Shown piece after piece: positions 46,316-58,200 of a stretch of DNA of 64,000 nt. The stretch is from Parietaria judaica. Lineage: Eukaryota > Streptophyta > Magnoliopsida > Rosales > Urticaceae. Numbering within the stretch: position 1 is the stretch's first letter; every line of letters begins with the position of its first letter. The stretch lies in the NCBI GenBank assembly GCA_954871525.1, contig OX940865.1:21436420-21500419 (forward strand). The letters run 5' to 3'. Under the pieces are notes generated by a model, which ran no database searches, had not been told where the DNA came from, and saw only the letters and a list, made by a program, of their open reading frames with translations. The position numbers and the translations under genes are program-made.

Positions 46316-49300
46316 TATATATATATGTATATAAAATTAAAGTTTCTATTTTATATTGGCCTAATTAATTTGAAACAAAAAATTAAAATGCCAATAAATA
46401 GATGAATATGTCGATAGTTTGGTTGTACGAATAATTATGAGTTTATCGATCGATAATTTTGAGCATATTCTTCAAATAGAATAATCAGATTTGTTGATTG
46501 CTTTTAAAGTAGTTTTATAATTCAATACTAATGTGTTCAATAACTAAATAATTATCCCTCAAAAATAAAACAACTAAATAATTATTGGCAGAAGTATCTC
46601 ACTTAAATATTTTTTTCCTGCTAAAGGCATTGATATCAAAAATAAAATTTGGGCAGTAACATTCAAAAGTTCAAGGTGTATAATGTATTACATTTTTGTC
46701 ACTAATTTTTAGTTGTTGGTAGGTAAAGCTGTCCAACGCTAAGTTAAGGCTTGCATGTCAATTAATTTGATAAGAGCTATTTTAGTTGATTGGCTAAATA
46801 AGTATATACATAAGGATAATTGCGGAAAACGTACCTAAACATTGAAGAATTGAGGCGGTATGGGTCTAAAATGAAAAAAAAAAAGCATCAAAAGTATCAA
46901 AGTCAGCACATATGAGGCTTACTCATTTTTTTTTCGAATTCAAATTAAAGAAGATGCTCAATAGTTGGATGAGATCATAAATGTGCATCTAGGTAATTTA
47001 GTAACATCATGTTAAAAAATTGACCAACGTCTGTGGACAAAAATTAGACAGAAAAAACATGTAGCCTCAAATTTTCTGATTTTAAATATTTTTGCCGCTA
47101 ATTTTAATTTTGAATTCTTGCCACCTTAATCGGCCAAAATTCGACTATTTTTGCCATGATTATTAGCCATATATATGTATATATGTGTGTCTGATTATTT
47201 GCTAGTGAAGCACGTAATCAATATTCATCAATAATGAGTTAGTTTATATGAATTAAAAAATGGAGAAGATAATACAATTCTTTTTGACATGTATATATAC
47301 AGTAGATGCATTAAAGCAGAGCTTTGTTTGACTAGACATAGTTTTATTGAGTCTCCATATAAAATTTGGCACCAACAATAATTCTGTTTGCCTGGCCAAT
47401 TCTTACGTCTAAACAATTAGCTATAACACCTTTGTTCTATATTTAATGCACTTTTTGCTCCAATGAATTGTTTCTTTATGCTTCAAATCATGCCGTTTGA
47501 TCAATAACCACTGTGTGAGTATATATATTATACCAAACACGCACTGTTCAGGGAATAGGACTTCATCACGAGGTGTACTCCTTCCTAGTCTCTCGTGTTT
47601 TGACCATAAATATATGTATAATATTATATAATATACACGTACATATCCCTAATTAATAACTGGATAAACTAATTATCGTATTATGTTTTATTACTCCGGT
47701 CCGAGAAAATAAAAAACTATAATTTATAAACACTACAAAAAGACACTAGAAAGTGCTTAATTTGAGTTTGAGCCACTACAATCTGATTGAGTACTAGATA
47801 AAGAGTTGTCCTCGTTTCTAAGAGGTTCTATACAAATAATAATTCCTTTTTTTTTAAAAAATAATTTTAACTTGAAACCTTAAAAGTAGAAAAAAGTAAG
47901 AATAGTTTTAGAGTTTAATTTGAGGTCCAAACATTTTTATTTTTATTTTTTTACACCCGGCCCTGATGACAAGAAATGCACGTGTTTAAGCTTTAAGTAA
48001 TTAGCGAGAGTAATACATACCGTCTTAATTATGCACTTATCAGTTTAAATTGTTCATTTAATACTAGCGTGCACAAATATTTGCGCAACGGACAAGGGTG
48101 GAACCTCCTCCGCACTATATAGAAACCGCAGTCCAACAAACAAGTAGCCTATCGACAAAGAAGATGATGTTAAGTCCAATTTGAAAAATACATGGAGACT
48201 TAACACGGTTCACGAAAGTTCATGGGTTACTCCCCTTAATTCCTTCTAAAGTGAATATCCATGATACCTCACAATAAGGTATCGTGATATGATTATTAGC
48301 TCAAAAAGAATAAAAAAATAATAATAATTTGACGTTAATGTTTACTATAAATAAGGAAGAAAATAAATAGTGATTCAAGGTTCACCCGTGAAAATTTAAC
48401 TTTTCACCTTGTGTGCGATTATAAAATATATCTTTTGAACTTTTTATCCTGTCCATAATTATTTTTTGGTTCCTAACTTCCTATTATAATATAAGAGATA
48501 TAGAGGACTATCATTTTTACCATTATAAATTGCAAGTCTATTAAGTTGACTTGTTTATGACCGGTTTATATAATAAACCATACAATAGTTAAGTTGACAA
48601 GGAAATTATGTGAGCAAAGTAATTTGAGAGCTTTAAGTTGACAATGGATCACATTATAAAGCAAGAGATTTATTTATTTTATTCATTTAATTAAGTGAAC
48701 AAAATCTAAATGCAGCAAATACTAATAACTGTAATACTAATAACGTAGTCATGCATAGGCGTGTAAATATGGCCGGAACATATATTCCAGTACCAAAAAA
48801 TCGGAGTTTGGAATTACGGTTCCTTTTCTTTTCAATTTCTGGTTTTTTCGATTCCGGGATTCTGTTCTCTAAAGTTTAGTTTTTATAATTGAAATATAAT
48901 TATTTTAGACCTTCATATTTAATGGTTCAGATTAAATACTTATTCTTAAAATTAATAATATATTAGAAACAACATATAATCAAATAAAAATTAGAATGTA
49001 AATTCCGGATCCAGAACTTAAATTCTGATTCCTGTCTTAAAAATTAGAAATATTCTGTTTTTTTATTATATGTAAAGGATCTGATCATACATTGCATAGC
49101 TCTTCTTTAAACAAGAATCATATTTTTTTTATTCCATTATATTATGTGATACTATTGAAAAACTAACATGTATTTATGCCTGCTCGTTCATGGTATTATT
49201 TTCTTCAACGTACTATTTTAGATGACATGATTAGGAAGAATCTTATGCTTCTAAGACTTTCTTTCACTAACTAATATAGTCATTATGAGTAAAGCTGACC

Positions 49301-50036
49301 AGTTTAGCACTATTAATTACCAAATTGAGGGAAATATTTAGCTCACTATTGGTGAAAGGCACAACTAATTTATTACTAAATCAAGATCATTAATTACATG
49401 TTGGGTTAGATTAGATGAGATCATACACAAATTAATCACCAATTAATTTCCATGTCCCTGTCCCTGTCATCATCTCATCTTTTTTCTTTTTTGGATAATT
49501 GCATTTAAATACCTAATTCTTCCATAATAACACAACATTATATATTTTTGCTTTGATTAAATATCCTACGTCATGAAATTTGATTCGATTGATTAAGGCT
49601 CGTGCATCTCCATTAATATTTTGGGTTTTCACGTATACAACTCAAATATACACATAATATTCACATTTTGAGATTTTTTTTTTCATGTTAAATACGTCAA
49701 TTTGAAGAAACCACGATGACATAAATTTACAGGAAAAATCCAATAAAAAATCCGTTTTTTTTTGTTTTAATATAAAATTGGTGTTTAATCAGCGTAATCG
49801 AAAGCTTACGAGCATGCCACACTATTTATGAAGAAATGGTACATTTGCCGCAATTATCCCTATATCTTTATATATATACAACATATACATGTACACATAT
49901 AATATTTTTATAACCAATGATAACTCTAAAACCATACCAATAAAATAAGCCCAAAATCAATTACTTTAGTTTTATTTCTCCCCTATGGATTTTCTTTTTT
50001 AAATACCTCAGCCGCCCAGAACAGCCACCCAAATTG
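46316..50036. other. Intergenic / BOP upstream region
   Basis: AT-rich and without a recognised gene. Positions 46815-46870 (aattgcggaaaacgtac, ggcggtatgggtc) resemble a MULE-type terminus without a clear partner. The last kilobase should contain the BOP promoter; a TATA-like tttaaata lies near 49999-50006, about 35 bp before a (CT)n tract. Confidence 0.45.
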
Positions 50037-50167
50037 CTCTCTCTCTCTCTCTCTCTCTCCTCTAAAAAATATCTATCAACACAACAGAAACACAACACAT
50101 TACTCCTATTCAGACAAAGAATCTCTCAAAAAACAACCCAACACTCTCTCCTTCCTTCTTCTTCTTC

Positions 50168-50221
50168 ATGATCACCAAGATGAACCCATCAATGTCTTCC
50201 CCAAACCCTCCTAATTACTAG
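50168..50221 (+). promoter_or_regulatory. BOP upstream ORF 1
   Basis: ATG (50168) to TAG (50219-50221), 17 codons: MITKMNPSMSSPNPPNY. Its last 13 codons (from the ATG at 50180) are the first copy of a duplicated unit. It ends 124 nt before the main start. Confidence 0.6.
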
Positions 50222-50239
50222 AACACCCTCCGAACTACG

Positions 50240-50281
50240 ATGAACCCACCAACGCTTTCCTCCGATCCTCCCAATTACTAA
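50240..50281 (+). promoter_or_regulatory. BOP upstream ORF 2 (tandem copy)
   Basis: ATG (50240) to TAA (50279-50281), 13 codons: MNPPTLSSDPPNY. It matches the 3' part of the first upstream ORF in length, start, PPNY end and following aacaccctc, exactly 60 bp downstream, showing a tandem duplication that kept both frames open and terminated. Confidence 0.6.
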
Positions 50282-50345
50282 AACACCCTCATCATATCTG
50301 CTCGGAATCGCAGCCCTAAAACCTTCCATACATATCATCATCATC

Positions 50346-53333
50346 ATGGGCAGCTTGGAGGAGTCTCTGAGGTCCCTCTCGCTGGACTACCTCAACCTTC
50401 TGATCAACGGGCAGGCCTTCAGCGACGTGGCCTTCAGCGTCGAGGGGCGCGTCGTCCACGCGCACCGCTGCATCCTGGCGGCCCGCAGCCTCTTCTTCCG
50501 CAAGTTCTTCTGCGGTCCCGACCCTGCGCCGCCGGGCATCCTCGGCGCAGCCTCGGGCGGGGCTCGGGCAGGGGTCATCCCCGTGAATTCGGTGGGTTAC
50601 GAGGTGTTCCTGCTCCTCCTCCAGTTCCTGTACAGCGGGCAGGTGTCGATCGTGCCGCAGAAGCACGAGCCGCGGCCAAACTGCGGTGAGCGGGGCTGCT
50701 GGCACACGCATTGCACCTCCGCCGTCGACCTCGCGCTGGACACGCTCGCCGCCGCCCGTGCCTTTGGCGTCGAACACCTCGCGTTGCTCACTCAGGTGGG
50801 TTTTAAGATTCCCTCTAATTTTACGGTGTCACGAGAATTTAAAACATTCGTGCTGTTCGGGATTGAACCTTGTATCTCGGGGATAGTCTCACATTGCCCG
50901 CTCCGCTCGCCCTCGTCACCGTGTCTTTGTTCGAGCCTCTTATCTCGATAAGCGACTATTTTCCGATTTTTCTTTTGATGTCGCGGGTGTTCGAATCTTG
51001 CGACTCAAGTCTTGTTTTAGAAATACACGAGTCTTTACCGGTGACTGCAGTGTGTAGTCTTACGGGTCCGGGAATTCCGACAAAGCAATTTTTTCAACAG
51101 CTTTTCCGTTCCTTCGAAGTTTTGATTTTTGTTTTGTTTGAATTACCCTCTTTTATTCATTTGGGATTTTTTCTATTTTAAGAGTTTTTGTGTTGGTTCT
51201 GGTGATTGATCCCATAATCCCAAGGTTAAACGAAAGTATTAGTATTTTACTCCATTTCCATGTGTCATTTCAAGATGAGATCTCATCAATCACTCACTTC
51301 ACTTCACTTCCTTCTCAATCATCATGATCATCATCTTCATCTTCTTCTTATTGGGATGATCATATGATCATCATCTTCATCTTCTTCTTATTGTGATGTC
51401 AAATTCATGTAACATCTCTGATCAGTTTCTTCTGTCAGATCTCTTAGTCTTGTCTCGACAGTGACGATGAATAATAGAAGGAGAAATGTTTGATCACTTT
51501 CCTCATATGGGTTCTGAGACTGGGAGAATCTCAACAAAAACTTCACCCAGAAAAAGAAAAGAAAAAGAAAGAGAAAAGAGAGAGACCCTACTACTATACA
51601 TCAAATTTCCACACAAGAATATAAAACATCTTATCATATTTTCTCTCACATTTAAGTGTGACCTATTCGATTCTACTAATTGCCGATACATATATAGTCT
51701 CATTTCTCACTACACTTCGATCATCATAATATATATATATATATATATATATATGATTATTAGGAGTGAGTGTCACACAATGAAGGTTAGAATATCTAAT
51801 CACATAAATATTAACGTATTCCATCATTAACATTTAACACGTTCTCATTACTCCTAATAACTTTATTTCGATATATTTATATATACATGTATCTTTTTTT
51901 TTGTTGATCTAGTACTGTTCAGACTTTATTTATTTTATGAAATCAGACCTATCATTTTGTATCTTGAACTTTGTACTCTTTATATGAATCACTATATAAA
52001 CATACTGTTGAAGATTCCGTTTTTTTTTTTTTTTTTCTGTTTTTTTTCTTCTCTTTTCTCATTCCGGTTTAAGTTATTTATCGGCTAGTTAATCTGGATC
52101 GTCTTACCGAGATCTTCCCAATTATTTATAAAAATGGAGCTGAAATTTCCGAAGAAGAAAAAAAATTAAATATTGTATTGTACAAAATTCAGTTTCTGTT
52201 TATATAGTTTTTTTTTTAATGTACATAATATATAGATAAAAGGTATATATATAATATTCTGATGAATTGTGCAGAAGCAACTGGCGAGCATGGTGGAGAA
52301 GGCTTCAATCGAAGACGTGATGAAAGTCCTGTTGGCCTCAAGGAAGCAAGACATGCACCAGCTCTGGACCACGTGCTCCCACCTCGTCGCCAAGTCCGGC
52401 CTACCCCCGGAAGTCCTCGCCAAACACCTCCCTCTCGACGTCGTCGCCAAGATTGAGGAGCTCCGTCTCAAGTCCTCGCTCGCTCGGCGCTCTGCTGCCC
52501 AGCACCACCACCATCACCATGCTCACCACCACCACCTTCTGCAGCATGACCTCGGTGCCGGCGCCGAGCTCGAGGACCAGAAGATCCGGCGCATGCGTCG
52601 CGCACTTGATTCCTCTGACGTCGAGCTCGTCAAGCTCATGGTTATGGGCGAGGGGCTCAACCTCGATGATGCTCTTGCTCTCCACTACGCCGTCGAGAAT
52701 TGCAGCCGGGAGGTTGTGAAGGCGCTGCTCGAGCTTGGGGCGGGGGATGTTAATTTCCCGGCCGGTCCAGCAGGGAAAACCCCGCTTCATGTTGCGTCGG
52801 AGATGGTCTCGCCCGACATGGTCGCAGTCCTCCTCGACCACCATGCTGATCCGAATGTCCGAACCGTCGATGGCGTCACACCACTCGACGTGCTACGAAC
52901 CCTAACCTCAGACTTTCTCTTCAAAGGCGCCGTTCCAGGGTTGACGCATATCGAGCCAAACAAGCTCCGGCTCTGCCTTGAGCTCGTGCAGTCGGCTGCC
53001 TTGGTGCTCTCGCGCGAGGAGAGCAACAGCAACCAAAACAACGACAACAACGAGAATAACAACGCGAATAGCGGCGGAAACATCAACGCAGCTTCCTCAG
53101 GGATGATTTACCCGCCAATGAGCTGTGACGACGGGAACATCGACTCACGCCTCGTGTACCTCAACCTTGGGGCGTCGGCACCGATGGGGCATGGTGGGGC
53201 CGAGCAGGATCACGACAGCAGCAGCCACAGCAGTGGGTCGCAGAGAGACCATCACCACCACCATCAGCAGCAACAGCATCACCATCATCATCTGAATCCT
53301 ACAATGTACCTCCACCACTCTCATGACTTCTGA
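50346..53333 (+). CDS. BOP: BLADE-ON-PETIOLE (BTB-ankyrin, NPR1 family)
   Basis: Two exons, 50346-50795 and 52275-53333, encode 502 residues; the single GT-AG intron falls after LALLTQ and before KQLASM, the standard BOP position. BOP proteins (BOP1/2, legume NOOT/COCH) are transcriptional co-regulators and CUL3 adaptors that pattern leaf bases, stipules, nodes and abscission zones, working with TGA bZIP factors. Domains: BTB/POZ (about 10-120; FSDVAFSVEGRVVHAHRCIL), a C2HC zinc-binding segment (CGERGCWHTHC, about 117-127), an NPR-type helical region (151-222), ankyrin repeats (about 254-365; LNLDDALALHYAVENCSREV, GKTPLHVASEMVSPDMVAVL), and the BOP C-terminal block ending NPTMYLHHSHDF. His-rich tracts lie at about 227-237 and 476-489, the second with QQQQ. 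The N-terminus MGSLEESLRSLSLDYLNLLI fixes the start. It lacks the C-terminal salicylate-binding part of NPR1-4. Confidence 0.96.
50796..52274 (+). other. BOP intron (1479 bp)
   Basis: GT at 50796, AG at 52273-52274. It contains a tandem 38-bp duplication (about 51323-51360 and 51361-51398, gatcatcatcttcatcttc type), a (AT)n tract near 51728-51753 and a long T run near 52020. No separate gene was recognised. Confidence 0.85.
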
Positions 53334-55496
53334 TATATATTTATCATAAAATACTTTTTCAATGCTTGATGATGACGATGATGATTATCAAGATCAAAGT
53401 TTTTTTAGTAGTGCCTGTTTCGTTATTCATATATGATGAGATGATATATATGGTAATATCTTCGTGACTCTCTTTGAAATATATGCATGTTACTTGAGCA
53501 AATGAGAGAAAATATCAAGGTAAGAAGTTTAACATGAAATGGGCTCATCTTGTTTTGGATGTTTGTTTCACTAAATGCCTTGTTTTCTGTTTTTCTAGGT
53601 AAGTTTCGTCTTATTTTTGTTCTTGAATTATGTGGCCTATTTTTGGATACACATATATATATATATATATTCATATAATAATATTATAGTATAATATGTA
53701 TTTTTTGTTTTATTGCATTATTATCTAGGTTTAATGGGAAGCAAAATAAAATTTTTTGCCTAAAGGTTTTTTTAGTAAACTTAAGCATTTCTTTATTTTT
53801 TTTTCGTACATGTTTTTTTACTTCTTATTTAACATGTAAAATTATACCTAGTGAGCATTGAACAATCAGCTAGCATTCATGTTTGTTTTAACATTTAGCT
53901 AATAATTCCATTGGATTCGATTTGATCATTTATTAAAGTAAAAAAAAAAAATGGATTTTTTTATCGTGGGAGTTTTACTTGGGAAGTGTACCAAAACATC
54001 TTAGTACTCTTTTCCCCTACTTGCATTGATTTCTTTTAGTGCTCCTCTTTCTCTATTTTTCTTGTTTATTATGTCTTCATTTATTTGTTTTGCTGCTTTG
54101 AAAGTACATGTGTAGGTTTTCTTTCGATCTATGTGCACCATGGTATGTATATCTATATCATATGAAATGCAGTTTCATCGGAGAATATGACAGAGAGAAG
54201 GGCCATAACTGAAAAGATGGGGAATAGCGGCAAAATCACCCAACGCCGGGTCAAGTGGGCGGTATGGGTCCAATGCGGTTTTTTTACAGTGGCTAAAATA
54301 CTTAACGATATGTTTTAGGGTTGACAAATTTTATTTTTTTGTCCGATAACACTATTGTGTGGACGAGAGACCAACAACCTTAGTGTCATTAGACGGAATT
54401 TTCTGTCAATCCTGATACGTGACATCAGGTACTTTAGCCTCTATAAAAATTATAACCCATGGCCACCCGAAGTTACATTAGGTACATTAGGTAACATTAA
54501 GTACTTTTACCTATATTTTCTCGAAAAGAATGACCCTTTATCTCTCCTAGCTAATTTATGGCCTGCTTATTTTGTCCCTTTGATTTTTCTTGTCCCCAAC
54601 TAGCTCTCCTCTCCTTTCATAATTTTAATTCACAAGCATATATATATATTATTTACTTATTCTTTGTAACAAAATAATTTGTTAGCTTTAATTTCAAGAT
54701 CTTATCTTTGTTTATGGAGAAATTATTCATAATACTAAGATCACAAATGGGACTGAGCTGTCTCACTCCTGATCTTTTTAATCTCCCCTACCCATACCAA
54801 TAAGCTAATAATACATTTTGGAAATAATTGGAGAAACTAATTGATAAGCCATTTTGTCTTATAACTTATATATTTATTAGGAGGGAGAGAGAGAAATTGA
54901 AGTTATTGCTATGGACAAATTGATTGGTTGCATGAATGCTAGAATTGAGTGTGACTAGACAAGACATATTAAATAAATAATTTCAATAAATACATATATA
55001 TATATATATATATACTGTATACATATATATTGGTTGGTAATAGTATTATCCAATAAATGCATAATATATACACATATATATTATATATATATATTGGTTA
55101 TATATATTATATATATATATATATATATTGGTTAGTATTATCTAAATCTAGATTCTCTCAATGAAATCCTCTTTTTGTCCCCCTTGCCATATTGGTAGCT
55201 CTTTCCCTTATAATTCCAAAATAGGAACTACATCTCTATAAAAACCCTAGCTTTTTTCTTTCTTACTTGTGTGTAAACCGGTATTTCGATTAATAGCACA
55301 CACCTCTTTATTATACTTCATCTTCACGTACATATATATATATATATATAAGTATACATATATATATATATATTAATATATATATTATGTGCATGTATGT
55401 ATTATGCGTGTGTGATTGATTTACCTAACATTGGGACATGTTAGTGACCGGCTTGTCATATGAACTCTCCTGTGAACACAACGGTTCAGCAAAATT
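53334..55496. other. BOP 3' region and intergenic
   Basis: No gene seen. The first few hundred bases should include the BOP 3' UTR. Positions 54217-54290 (gaatagcggcaaaatcaccc, ggcggtatgggtcc) resemble a MULE-type terminus, but no inverted partner was found. (TA)n-type tracts cluster at about 54990-55130 and 55328-55390. Confidence 0.45.
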
Positions 55497-58200
55497 TTTC
55501 AGGTAGTTAAATTCAACTACTATATCAGAATATAGATTATACGTCGGTTTGGAAACGTAGAGTAAAATTTGACAACTGAATCTAATCTTGGAATTAGGTC
55601 GTGAGGTCTAAAAAATATGCCCTAGATATCATCATGAGCAATATAGAGGTTTGCACAGAGAGATCTCAAATACATGAGATTTTTTACTTTTAGTCAAATT
55701 TCGACGTTTAGGCCCCAAAATCGATGTTTTTGCTTATGACAATCTTTTTTCTATTTGTTTTAGAAATGTTTTTCGTGTTATTGACATTTATATATTGTTT
55801 TTAATGTTCATATAGCGTTTTTGAAGTTCATATAGTGTTCTTGATGTTCATATTTTATTTTGTAATGTTGATTTGAGTATTTGTGTTCTTGATGTTCATA
55901 TCGTGTTTTTTAATATTGACCTCAAATCTCAAACCAATTGAAAAAATAATGATTTTAGGGCTTATACATTGAAATTTGAATATAACAAGAGTTTTAATGC
56001 AAAAATTTGTAAGGATTAAATTGTTGACGAGAAATGCCACATGAAATGCTATAGCATTTCTTATAGCATTTCTTTGTTTTACATTTTTTTTAGTCTTTAC
56101 ATAGTCAATGAAACTAAAAATTAATAAGACATTATTTTTGGACCAATATATCTTCAATATAATAGTCGTAGTCTTCAATGGTTTCGATTACTAAATTCAA
56201 CCACTAGTATCGAAACATAAGTTATAGAACAACTTGGAAAGGTAGAGCAAAATTTACACAACTGTATTTATTCCTCGAATTAGGTCAGTAAGGTCTAAAA
56301 AATATGCATTAGATATCATCATGAGCAATATAGAGGTTTGCACAGAGAGATCTCGAATACGTGAGATTTTTTACTTTTAGTCGAATTTTGACGTTTAGGC
56401 TCGAAAATCGATGTTTTTGCTTATGGCAATCTTTTTTCTATTTTTTTTATAAACGTTTTACGTGTTATTGACGTTGATATATTTTTCTTAATGTTCATAT
56501 AGAATTTTTGAAGTTCATATAGTGTTCTTGATGTTCATATTTTATTTTGTAATGTTGATTTAAGTATTGGTGTTCTTGATGTTCATATCGTGTTTTTAAA
56601 TATTGACCTAAAATCTCAAACCAATTGAAAAAATAATGGTTTTAGGGCTTATACATAGGAATTTGAATATAACAAGAGTTCTCATGCAAAAAAATGTAAG
56701 GATTAAATTGTTGACGAGAAATGCGACAGGAAATGCTATAGCATTTCTTATAGCATTTTTTTGTTTTACATTTTTTTAGTCGTTACATAGTCAATGGTAC
56801 TAAAAATTAATAAGAAATTATTTTGGGACCATTATATCTTCAATATAATAGTCATACTCTTCAATGGTTTCGATTACTAAATTCAACTACTAGTATCGGA
56901 ATATAGGTTATACAACGGCTTGGAAACGTAGAGCAAAATTTACATAACTGTATTTATTCTTCGAATTAGCTCGGGAGGTGTGAAAAATATGCACTAGATA
57001 TCATCATGAACAATATAGAGGTTTTCACAGAGAGATCTCAAATACATGAGATTTTTTACTTTTAGTCGAATTTTGATATTTAGGCCCAAAAATCGATGTT
57101 TTTGCTTATGACAATCTTTTTTCTATTTGTTTTACAAATGTTTTTTGTGTTATTGATGTTGATATATTGTTTGTAATGTTCATATAGCGTTTTTTTAAGT
57201 TCATAAAGTGTTCTTGATGTTCATATTTTATTTTGTAATGTTGATTTGAGTATTGGTGACTTGATGTTTATATCGTGTTTTTAAATATTGACCTAAAATC
57301 TCAAACCAATTGAAAAAATAAAATTTTTAGGGCTTATACATTGAAATTTGAATATACTAAGAGTTCTAATGCAAATATATGTAGGGATTCAATTGTTGAC
57401 GAGAAATGCCACAGGAAATGCTATAGCATTTCCTATAGCATTTCTTTGTTTTACATATTTTTTAGCCATTACATAGTCAATGGTACTAAAAATTAATAAG
57501 ACATTATTTTGGGACTAATATATCTTCAATATAATATTCGTAGTCTTCAATGGGTTTGATTACTAAATTCAACTACTAGTATCGGAACATAGGTTATACA
57601 ACGGCTTGGAAACGTAGAGAAAAATTTACACAACTGTATTTATTCCTCGAATTAATTCAGGAGGTCTAAAAAATATGAACTAGTTATGATCATGAGCAAT
57701 ATAGAGGTTTTCAAAGAGAGATCTCGAATACATGAGATTTTTTACTTTTAGTCTAATTTCGGCGTTTAGAAAATCGATGTTTTTGCTTATGGCAATCTTT
57801 TTTCTATTTCGGCCCCAAAATCTAATTTCGGCCCCAAAATCGATGTTTTTGCTTATGGCAATCTTTTTTCTATTTTTTTAGAAACTTTTTTCGTGTTATT
57901 GACGTTGACATATTGTTTTTAATGTTCATATAGCTTTTTTGAAGTTCATATAGTGTTCTTGATGTTCATATTTTATTTTGTAATGTTGATTTGATTATTG
58001 GTTTTCTTGATGTTCATATCGTGTTTTTAAATATTGACCTAAAATCTGAAACCAATCGAAAAAATAACGGTTTTAGGAATTATACATAGAAATTTGAATA
58101 TAACAAGAGTTCTAATGCAAAAATATGCAATGATTAAATTGTTGACGAGAAATGCCACAGGAAATGCTATAGCATTTTCTATAGCATTTCTTTATTTTAC
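55497..58200. repeat. Tandem array of 686-bp units (about 4 copies)
   Basis: The landmark attcaac(t/c)act recurs at 55510, 56195, 56881 and 57567, giving periods of 685, 686 and 686. Each unit contains, in order, a ...ggaaacgtagagcaaaattt... block, a gatatcatcatgagcaatat block, a cgatgtttttgcttatg block, a run of short tgttcatat repeats, and a terminal module of about 175 bp with ttgttgacgagaaatgcca and a palindrome. The fourth copy has a local duplication near 57768-57870. There is no coding capacity. Confidence 0.95.

Larger units (their letters stand above)
50037..50345 (+). promoter_or_regulatory. BOP 5' leader with CT tract
   Basis: A (CT)n tract (50037-50060) of the kind common at plant transcription starts and leaders opens this CT-rich, less AT-rich stretch before the BOP start codon. 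It holds two upstream ORFs in a duplicated 60-bp unit. The transcription start is inferred, not seen. Confidence 0.55.

Noticed and set aside
50316..50844. Minus-strand frame of 153 codons over BOP exon 1
   Set aside because: Shadow of the BTB exon in GC-rich coding sequence.
54217..54480. MULE insertion suggested by gaatagcggcaaaatcaccc
   Set aside because: No inverted partner or 9-bp duplication was found nearby.
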